A stretch of 64,000 bases of DNA. It comes from Pollenia angustigena (lineage: Eukaryota; Arthropoda; Insecta; Diptera; Polleniidae). Where the stretch lies: positions 104,370,151 to 104,434,150 of the forward strand of contig OV884060.1 of assembly GCA_930367215.1 (NCBI GenBank). The letters run 5' to 3'. The notes beneath the pieces were generated by a model that was not told where the DNA came from, ran no database searches, and worked only from the letters and a program-made list of their open reading frames with translations. How positions within the stretch are numbered: position 1 is the first letter of the stretch; the number at the start of each line of letters is the position of its first letter. The translations under genes and the position numbers were made by a program. Below are positions 56,533 to 64,000 of the stretch, piece after piece.

Positions 56533-58356
56533 ATGGCGGATGGTGTATTGCTTACTCCAAGGGAACTAAGTGCACTTGGTTATAAGGAACAACAGGAATA
56601 CATTCGTCAGACATTACAAGATTTGAAAGAAGAAATAACTGATGATGAGCCATTACTATCTGAAGAGGCTGTAGAGGATAACGATGCTGTTGTAACTTCA
56701 GATTACTCCGATGTGGAAGATATCCAGTTACCAGAATACTACCTGGATGATGAAAATGAAGACGATGATGAATTTGATTATTTACCATGTGAAAGTGAAG
56801 AAAACTATACAAGCAAAGACGGAACAATTTGGTCTGTTGCACCATCACAAACTGCCAGATTTCATACCAACAACATACTGAGAACTGCAAACTGTGGACC
56901 AGTTAGAAGTACGCAAGGTCTATCCATTGTGGAAACATTCAAGTTGATAATGTCTGATGAAATGTGCGACATAATTATACGCGAAACTAACAGAAAAGCA
57001 AAAGAAACATATGAACGTGAAAACACAACAGGGGAACGTCGCACATGGAAAGCCCTGACAAAAAGTGAGTTTGATGCGTATTTCGGTCTTCTTTTACTGA
57101 GTGGCGTGACACATTCGGGGTACATTCTCACTAAAGATTTGTGGAAAACAACCTCACATCCTCTATATCGCGCTGCCATGAGTGTGCGGCGATTTTGGGC
57201 AATAAGCCGTTTTATACGTTTTGACAACGGAAAAACACGCCAGTACCGTAAACAAACAGATAAAGCGGCAGCAATAACCGACATATTTTTGATGCTTAAT
57301 AACAATCTGCATTGCAATTATGTAGCAGGAGCCAACGTCACTGTTGATGAACAGTTGTATGCTTTCCGTGGTGGTACCGGTTTCACTCAATACCAACCAT
57401 CAAAACTCGCTAAATATGGAATAAAAGTGTGGTGGGTTTGCGACTCCATTTCATCTTATCCATTAAAGGGACAAATATATACAGGAATGCCGGCGTACGG
57501 AGAACATGAACAAAACGTAGGTGAAAAAGTGGTGAAGGATTTGTGCGTCAATCTTTACCATGGAAGCGGTCGAAACATTGTTTGTGACAATTTCTTTACC
57601 AGCTACAATTTGGCAAAAAGCTTGATGGTTGACAGCAGTTTATCGATGTTGGGTGTAGTAAATAAAAGACAAACCTTTGTGCCACAACTATTTTCTATTC
57701 CAAAACTACGTGTAGTGGAATCCACAATATTTGGATTCAGTAACAATATAACCATGTGTTCCTACGTGCCAAAGAGAAATGAATCACTTGTGGTTCTTTC
57801 TTCAATGCCTTACACAAGCGAAGTTAAAGGTCCAAAAAGGATACCCCTCATGATATTAGATTATAACAAAAATAAAAGTGGCGTTAATAACATGGTGAAA
57901 TGTCTGGAAGAGTTTTCAACTAAGCGGCGAACTACTAGATGGTCTTTGGCTTTCTTTTATAATATTCTGGATGTTGCAGCCTTTGCTGCATACATAATTT
58001 ACGTTGAGAACAACCATGAATTGAAAGCTTCTACAAGCCGGCGTAGGACGTTTCTTTCTAATCTTAGCGAACAACTGGCAAAACCTGAAGTTGAATTAAG
58101 ATCCAAAAATAACTGTATAACTAGAATATTCTCTACACGCAACGCTATTGAAGCTATAAACGGCGGCCCTTTGAAAAGAACGGATGCGGTAGAAGGGGAC
58201 GAGGAAGAACGTGACAGCACTGGCAGAATAAAAATAAAGGGTAATTGCCACATATGTAAAAAACGACGCCTAACAAGGAAGGCCTGTACATTATGCAAAA
58301 GACCCGTGTGTGCAGCACATTCTACTGATATGCCGCAATGCAATATTTGTAGTTAA
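56533..58356 (+). CDS. Intact piggyBac-family transposase-like protein, third catalytic aspartate missing
   Basis: 607 codons from an ATG in strong context (GAG-ATG-G). The frame stays open a little upstream but without another ATG. An acidic N-terminal 90 residues precede the DDE_Tnp_1_7 fold. The first two catalytic aspartates are present: D272 in NVTVDEQLYAF and D352 in NIVCDNFFTS. The usual GGVDxxD that supplies the third reads SGVNNMV here (N452, V455), so cut-and-paste activity should be lost. The C-terminus has a complete cysteine-rich domain with C572, C575, C585, C588, C593, H596, C603 and C606, normally used to bind element ends. Length fits the family (about 590-620). No element ends or TTAA duplication were found nearby. 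It may be a domesticated piggyBac protein or a recently inactivated copy; I cannot decide which. Confidence 0.9.
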   Translation: MADGVLLTPRELSALGYKEQQEYIRQTLQDLKEEITDDEPLLSEEAVEDNDAVVTSDYSDVEDIQLPEYYLDDENEDDDEFDYLPCESEENYTSKDGTIWSVAPSQTARFHTNNILRTANCGPVRSTQGLSIVETFKLIMSDEMCDIIIRETNRKAKETYERENTTGERRTWKALTKSEFDAYFGLLLLSGVTHSGYILTKDLWKTTSHPLYRAAMSVRRFWAISRFIRFDNGKTRQYRKQTDKAAAITDIFLMLNNNLHCNYVAGANVTVDEQLYAFRGGTGFTQYQPSKLAKYGIKVWWVCDSISSYPLKGQIYTGMPAYGEHEQNVGEKVVKDLCVNLYHGSGRNIVCDNFFTSYNLAKSLMVDSSLSMLGVVNKRQTFVPQLFSIPKLRVVESTIFGFSNNITMCSYVPKRNESLVVLSSMPYTSEVKGPKRIPLMILDYNKNKSGVNNMVKCLEEFSTKRRTTRWSLAFFYNILDVAAFAAYIIYVENNHELKASTSRRRTFLSNLSEQLAKPEVELRSKNNCITRIFSTRNAIEAINGGPLKRTDAVEGDEEERDSTGRIKIKGNCHICKKRRLTRKACTLCKRPVCAAHSTDMPQCNICS

Positions 58357-59029
58357 AGTCTTCAAGCTTAACACATATTAAATTTGAATCGTCTATTTAA
58401 TTTAATTATAGTTTTTTAATTTTATTAACTTGAAAATATATTTTACTTTTTTAGTTTTATGCAATACGCATGTAATATGAGCATAATTTCATATTTTTTT
58501 TACACATACCACAGAATGCATCTGTTGGCGTTAGGGGTGCAAATCAAAGAAACACCATATATCTGGCCCAACTTGTACAATTCCACTTAAACATAGGAAT
58601 TGGTAATGTCCCTCTTCTCTTAATGATATTATGAAATTTTATATCGATCGGATAATAACGATATATTGGTATATCGATTTGACAAAAAAATTCAAATTCA
58701 AAATTTTTTGAGGATATGCATAAGCCAAGAGCATTAAACAAAATGAAACTTGCACTCAAATGAGTGAAGAAAAAAAAGTTGCAATAAACTGATGATTGCT
58801 TTTTTTAAATCAAATAATTTTTTTTTTTTTTTTTTTTTTGATTGCAAAATTTTTTAACATCACTATCACTCATGTTTAGTGAGGCTGCAAATTTTCAATT
58901 CATCACTCAACATTAACAAAATCAAACAATCACAAAGTGTGAGTTTAAACTGCAAAATGAGTGCACTACCCCCATCTATGATTATAGGGAAGTTTGAATA
59001 CACATAAGGGAGAGTATGTAGTGGGGCTA
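58357..59029. other. Downstream of the piggyBac-like gene, no gene seen
   Basis: AT-rich, with a run of about 21 T at 58819-58839. TCACTCAA and GAGTG words around 58745-58970 suggest an eroded inverted pair. No clear polyadenylation choice can be made, though AATAAA-like words are frequent. Confidence 0.4.
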
Positions 59030-59157
59030 TGCTGAGTTCCGGGTCACTACAACATCACCTTTAATGAAATGGCCGATAAGTTGACGAGACTCGGCTCGGA
59101 AATGGTGGATACTGACAGAGTAGGTAATTGGTGCTAATCTTCACATATGTTAATCTA
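59030..59157 (+). pseudogene. Scrap of a LINE RNase H domain
   Basis: A short frame reads VPGHYNITFNEMADKLTRLG then SEMVDTDRV, preceded by a stop in place of tryptophan. It matches the RNase H block WxPGHxxxxGNExADxLARxGS of I/Loa-type LINEs, including the last acidic residue. It is too short and broken to function. Confidence 0.7.
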
Positions 59158-59516
59158 GTCAGCAGGGACATTAATTCGTTTGTGCTTTTGCTTCAGCTTT
59201 TGCTAAAGAATTATTTAATGTTGAACTATTAAATTTAGCAAAACATTGCTCTTCACGCAAGGAGTTTTATTTTCCAAAAGGCTGGTTTTCGATATAAATA
59301 AACCCATATGCGAGTTCGTCAGAACTTAATTAAATAAAAAAATGTTAGTTAAATACTCAAACTATAAAAAAATAACAAAATTGGTATGCTTTTCTTAAAA
59401 GATCCGAACAAAAACAGCAAAAGTAAAAATATAGTTTAAAATTTAAAAATAGCTTTACGAGTGAAGGAATAATTTATTAATTTATTGTATTTTTCGTTTA
59501 ACCTTTTGAATATTTT
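59158..59516. other. Non-coding DNA, no gene seen
   Basis: AT-rich sequence with no recognisable structure. Confidence 0.4.
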
Positions 59517-59633
59517 CCCCCGTATTTATAAAAAACATTGCAGGTTTATTAAGGGTTTATGAAACGAATTTTCTATGAAAATTAGTTCAATAAACCTCTC
59601 ATAAATCAAAAATTTTTTTTATGAATATGGGGG
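59517..59633. mobile_element. Short inverted-repeat element (117 bp)
   Basis: Left CCCCCGTATTTATAAAAAA and right TTTTTTATGAATATGGGGG are near-complementary, and GGTTTATT also pairs inside. No certain target duplication. Confidence 0.6.
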
Positions 59634-60124
59634 TTTATTTTTAATTAAAATGGTACAACATTTTTATAAAACTTATACATCGTTACTTTAAATTAGAAAA
59701 GGCGTATCTAACATATAATTTTTTTTTGAAGTTTGAGACATAAAACTCGGTAAAATAGATAAAAATAGAGAAAAAAGTCGCCTTGATCTATACGAAATGT
59801 AAAAAAGGGCCTTCATATCAAAAAGTACTTGTCATGAAAATATAACTAGACCCGCAAGTTAAACATATATAGACTGGATATTCAGCAATTTCTCCAATAA
59901 AATATTTGTTTAGTGTGGAAAATACTATATCTGATCACAATTTTCTTAGTTGTGGTATTTATCGATGAAAATATAACTCTGTGCAGGAAAAAAATTTACT
60001 TTGAAAAATATGGGTTGATTTTAGATAACAAACTAAGGGCAATATAAGATGATCAACCATCTTCTGATATATGTAAGAAATTTGTACAAATATAACTTCT
60101 GCTGTTTCGGAAAGTACAGAAACT

Positions 60125-62076
60125 GTGTCAAAACCATGCAATATACGGTACCAAATGGCTCCTTGCATGACTGAAAACTTATATAGTTTAATATGCTATA
60201 AAAATAAACTTCTTAAAACAAGAAGGAAAAACTGGGACAGGTCGAATATCTGTGAACATATAAAAAACATCAGTAAAGTTAGACAGAATTGTAATAAAAA
60301 ACTCAGAGATGACTATTATTTACACAATTTGAGATCTTTTGGAACATGGAACTTTTTAAACAATGAACTTGGTCGATGTAAAAATCCACAAAATGAGTTA
60401 ATAAATGATGATGGCAACAGTATTTTAACAGATGAGGATAAGGCTAATGCTCTCAATGCATATTTTTCTGAATGTAGCCATAAATTAGTTAATAATATAA
60501 AAAGTTATCCCAATGATAATGTTAATATGTTTAGAACCTTAGTACCTGAAAGCTGTTATTGGTATTTAACTCCAGTTTGTCAAGGTGATTAATCCGTATA
60601 GGGGTGTTGGTTATGTCAAAATAAATGCAAAAATGTTGATTGTTGGAAAAACTTTAGTTTCTGATATACTTGTTGAGATTTTTAATAACATGATTGCAAC
60701 TCAAAAGTATCCAGATATTTTAAAGATTCATAAAATTGTACCTATCGGGCCTGCTCTGAAATCACGTGATTTAAAATCACGTGCTTTTGAATTCACACGT
60801 TTGATTTTTTGTCGTTCTAAGAGTCATACCGTTTTTGTGTATCTCGGTGTGCTTTCGGCAATTGAAGATCACACCAAAAACACAAAAACGGGACACTAAA
60901 ATATCACACGTGTGATTTTAGTAGGCACATGTGATTTGAAATCACGTGATTTGAGTAAAAGTGATTTGCAGAACAGGCCTGTATAGATTAAAAAAATAAT
61001 TTCGAAGTATCTGGCTGATTTTCGACCTGTTTCAGTGTTATCAATAATCGATACAATTTTTGAAAAGATAATATTTAATCAATCGACAAATTATCTTCAT
61101 TCAAGAAGTATTCTACATGAATGTCAGTATGGATTCACAAAGGATTCAGGAACAGAGGAAGCAATAGTAAATGTCATTGAATATGTTTGTGATGGTATTG
61201 ATGCTGGTTTAAAAGGTGTGGCTGGCGTATTTTTTGACTTTTCAAAATCATTTGATTTAGTCCAACATAATATATTACTTAAAAAATGAAAAACATTGGA
61301 GTAGCGGATGAAACGATATTTCAGGTTAGTGATTGCTGAATAACAGATTTCAGTACGTACAAATAAAGGATTCAAATAGTAATTTATTAACTGTTTATTA
61401 TGGTGTTCCTCAGGGGAGTGTTCTAGGACCGTAACTTTTTAAGATTTATATAAATAATATGAAAAACATAAATTGTTATGGAAAATTAATAATGTTTGCC
61501 GACGATATTTGTTTGTTTTATAAATATAAGCACGAAAAGGTATTAAGAACACAGATAGAATATGATGCTGCAATATTAGCGGAGTTTACTCGGTTAAATA
61601 AGTTAGAACTTAACTCAGCGAAAACAAAATTTATAGGATTTCGGCCTCATGCCAATAGAAATGAAGAAAAAATTGCTGTTTACGTGGATGGGTCTCTTAT
61701 TTATGAATCAAATGTTGTCCAATATCTAGGAATACAATTAAGCTACAACTTTCGTTGGGAAGCCCACATTGCAAAGGTCAAAGGGAAAATATCAGCAGCA
61801 ACAGGAATATTATATAAATTTAAGAACAAACTCAACACTGAAGTCAAATTAATGATTTAGAGAATGACTCTTGTACACTCGAATCTAACATATTTGCCAC
61901 AAATATATGGATGTGGCACGTTTACCTCTCTAAAAAGTTTGCAATCAGCACAAAACAAAGCTCTTAAAACAGTCTTTAACCTACCATTGCGTTATTCTAC
62001 TTTGAACTTATATAAATATAGGGCTATTAATATCATGCCAATCCGAGGTTTATACAAACAACAAATGCAATTTTAA
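60125..62076 (+). pseudogene. LINE reverse transcriptase, broken
   Basis: In order: CYKNKLLKTRRKNWDRSNIC, LNAYFSECSHKL, then GYVKINAKMLI and the insertion, ADFRPVSVLSIIDTIFEKII, CQYGFTKDSGTEEAI, FFDFSKSFDLVQHNILLKK, YYGVPQGSVLGP (61400-61430) and GKLIMFADDICLFYK. The catalytic motif reads FADD, a common variant. The thumb and C-terminal region continue to about 62076. It is fragmented into at least five frames. Confidence 0.82.
60746..60981. mobile_element. 236-bp inverted-repeat element, ATCACGTGA family, copy 2
   Basis: The ends are CGGGCCTGCTCTGAAATCAC and the complement of CAGGCCTGTTCTGCAAATCA, with TAT on each side (60743-60745 and 60982-60984). ATCACGTGAT occurs near both ends. It pairs with the 237-bp element at 42729. 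The 3-bp targets suggest PIF/Harbinger, tentatively. Confidence 0.8.
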
Positions 62077-62615
62077 AGCTTTAAGAGGATTAAATCAGAA
62101 ATCAGTTAAATTCAACGTAAATATCACAAGAACAGGTAGAAAAGAAATACGAGGCAAGCAAATAACTTGCAGATTGCACGGTTGCTAGACCAATTGAATA
62201 CAATAACTTACCGATAAGATTATAAAAATATATCGGTGTTATCATCCTTTAAAAGGGAACTTAAAATTTACTTGTTGGGTAACCTATAAACACTTCTATT
62301 ATAATCTAAAATTTTATAATTATAAATATGTATAGATTATTGCGATATGTATTTTTATATAAATATTGTAAATAATAATTAAGGTATTTAATATAATGAT
62401 ATAGCCTCTACAAAGTCTATATGGCGCTGAGGCTTGAAATATGAAATGGATATATTTAATTGTCAAAAAAAAAAGAGTTCTACAATTTTACATAAAATCT
62501 TTTTTATTATTTTTTTTTATCAGGTTTAATGTCGCAAACTTAATAAATTGTATATGTTAGATACGTCTTTTCTTAATTAACGACATTCTAAAGTAACGTC
62601 ACATAACATATCAAA

Positions 62616-62822
62616 AATTTTAATGTAAATAATTCGTTAAGCTCAAGGTCAGGTTTTTTATATTTTTTTATTTATTTAAAAAAATTTTTTCCAATATTTC
62701 GAAATCCACTGGATCTCATCTTCAGGGTAAAGAGGAACAATAATAAAAAACACGTCACACACGGTTTTACATTTAAAATTGCAACCTGACCTTGAGCTTA
62801 ACGAATTATTTACATTAAAATT
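62616..62822. repeat. Inverted repeat enclosing a hammerhead-like motif
   Basis: Arms of about 40 bp at 62616-62655 and 62783-62822 share AATTTTAATGTAAATAATTC and GTTAAGCTCAAGGTCAGGTT with their complements. The 127-bp centre contains the hammerhead-like motif on the minus strand. It may be a terminal piece of a Penelope-like element. Confidence 0.65.
62689..62729 (-). ncRNA. Hammerhead ribozyme-like motif 2 (minus strand, degenerate)
   Basis: Reading leftward: core CTGAAGA (62725-62719), one extra T, stem II GAGATCC with GGATTTC (62717-62711 and 62707-62701) around loop AGT, then GAA (62700-62698), a two-base AT/AT stem III and T (62693) at the cleavage position. Stem I is CC with GG. The layout, including the extra T, equals the motif at 24544, although the cleavage triplet is weaker. 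No Penelope-like protein remains beside it. Confidence 0.5.
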
Positions 62823-62823
62823 A

Positions 62824-63404
62824 CAGTACTTTTCGCTTATAGTCACATCCTTTAGTTGCAACCATAACGTGGACTATATCGCTAATGTGACTATAAGACT
62901 AATTCACATATATGACACTATGAAGCATATAACCGAATTCGAATATAATCAAGCTATGTGAATAAAGGAAATAAAAAATTCATATAAATTACACCGAAAT
63001 CAGGCTTATGGTTTCACAACAGAGTTGCATACTTTATAAAAACTAGTTAAAATAATAACAAGATATTTCATAGGTGATACCAACGGCGAATCTTTTACGA
63101 GTAGAGAGTTGATAACAAAAATTAATGATTTAATTCATTCTTTCTTTGGATGGATTTTTGATTCGAAAACTAAAAAGAACTTACTAAATTTTGCTAACGT
63201 GACTATAACGCCATTAATTTGCTTTACTTTTCCCTTTGACTACTGTTGATAAATGGCATATATGGCAAATGTGCTTTTATCGCTAAATGGACTATAACGT
63301 TAATACTTTATATTAAATTAACTTATAGTGGCAAAATAAACAGATAAAATGGACTATATCGCTAATGTGACTATAAGCGTTGTGACTATAAACGAAAAGT
63401 ACTG
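62824..63404. mobile_element. TA-target inverted-repeat element (581 bp), pogo/mariner-like
   Basis: The ends are CAGTACTTTTCGCTTATAGT followed by CACA, and the near-complement on the right, with TA on both sides (62822-62823 and 63405-63406). The words GTGACTATAA and GGACTATA recur throughout. No transposase. It inserted right at the edge of the inverted repeat above. Confidence 0.8.
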
Positions 63405-63406
63405 TA

Positions 63407-64000
63407 CAACAAAAGCTCGAACAACACACATATTGCATATCAAAAATATTTCAAATTGTTCTCAGAATAATCAAAATAATTTTCTGAGAATACTAACGGG
63501 CTTATTTATAAAAAATACAATTTATTTAAAGATTGTGTCTTATTCGACTTTAACTAATGTTTGCACTATGGTCGAAATTCGACCATAAATTTTTATTTAT
63601 ATATGAAAAAAACATAGTACATCTACATATGTACGTATATAAAGTGGATCGATTTGGCTAGGGATCAACCGCAGGTTCATTTATTATCTTCCACGTGAGG
63701 TAATTTAATTTGGTAATTTCAATATAAAAAATATCAGAAAATATCAATTGAAAAACTTAAAAGTATCAAATAGTCTTCTCTTATAGATTCTCATCAACTC
63801 AAGACATTGCATGTTTATTTTTATGTTAACACTAGCTTAACCCGTTTCGCTTCGCTACAATGCTTTAGCCAACTTTGAAGACTCTCCCTTTAATAGTGTA
63901 TCAGAAGAGAGATATTTATTTTTATTTTCAAAAGTGTAGTATACCATAAGAGTGACTTCTACAAAGTTTGAACATTCTAACTATAACAGTTCTTAAGATA
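63407..64000. other. Non-coding DNA at the right edge
   Basis: No gene is seen. The segment AACCCGTTTCGCTTCGCTAC at 63839-63858 looks like a piece of a dispersed repeat, but I cannot place it in a family. Confidence 0.45.

Larger units (their letters stand above)
59830..62460 (+). mobile_element. Decayed LINE (CR1/Jockey-like) with an inserted small element
   Basis: It begins near the end of the endonuclease (ISDHNFL around 59930) and covers the reverse transcriptase to a C-terminal region near 62280. Stops and frame changes are frequent. A 236-bp inverted-repeat element sits in the reverse transcriptase at 60746-60981. No RNase H is present. The 3' border is approximate. Confidence 0.78.

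Noticed and set aside
63663..63682. AACCGCAGGTTCA resembles the complement of the 18S rRNA 3' end
   Set aside because: Only about 11 bases match and the neighbouring sequence is not rRNA; chance is likely.

Overview
The window looks like a stretch of insect nuclear DNA, most likely from a higher (calyptrate) fly. It is very AT-rich, has GT-AG introns of 57-88 bases inside one host gene, and is crowded with dying transposons. Several repeat blocks resemble interspersed repeats I associate with blowfly and house-fly genomes; that assignment is recollection, not a database result. There is no sign of bacterial genes, operons or CRISPR.

Only one host gene is recognisable. It is an orthologue of the nuclear pore membrane glycoprotein gp210 (NUP210), on the minus strand. 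Eleven exons join in phase from 40154 down to 21110 and encode about 1,065 residues of the luminal part. The signal-peptide end (beyond 40154) and the membrane-anchor end (below 21110) were not found. Eight exons sit tightly together at 37119-40154. A 15.2 kb intron follows, then three exons at 21110-21879, then an intron of at least 21.1 kb that runs off the left edge.

Almost everything else is mobile DNA, often nested. 1-20900 (inside the last intron): two mariner-type elements with D-D-41-D spacing, two foldback elements with 9-bp target duplications, hAT-type, PIF/Harbinger-type and unclassified inverted-repeat elements, and repeats with internal tandem monomers. 21880-37118 (the 15 kb intron): a decayed CR1/Kiri-like LINE split by a Penelope-like fragment that carries a hammerhead-ribozyme motif; a four-level nest at 28075-33149 (inverted-repeat element, pogo, LINE with RNase H, DNA transposon); and a hAT element at 33184-35479. 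40155-56230: transposase remnants of Tc1/mariner, hAT and Harbinger type, a LINE, a 5'-truncated RNase H LINE with an intact reading frame, a 3.7 kb giant inverted repeat and two hAT-type elements. 56533-58356: an uninterrupted piggyBac-family protein of 607 residues whose third catalytic aspartate is missing. 58357-64000: another decayed LINE, a LINE RNase H scrap, small inverted-repeat elements and a second hammerhead-like motif.

The most interesting signals are the two hammerhead-like motifs with the same unusual layout, the intact but apparently catalytically dead piggyBac frame, the paired foldback elements, the nest in which every level still has its target duplication, and a purine-rich core block shared by small elements with different ends. 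Borders of elements were placed by eye from inverted repeats and target-site duplications.
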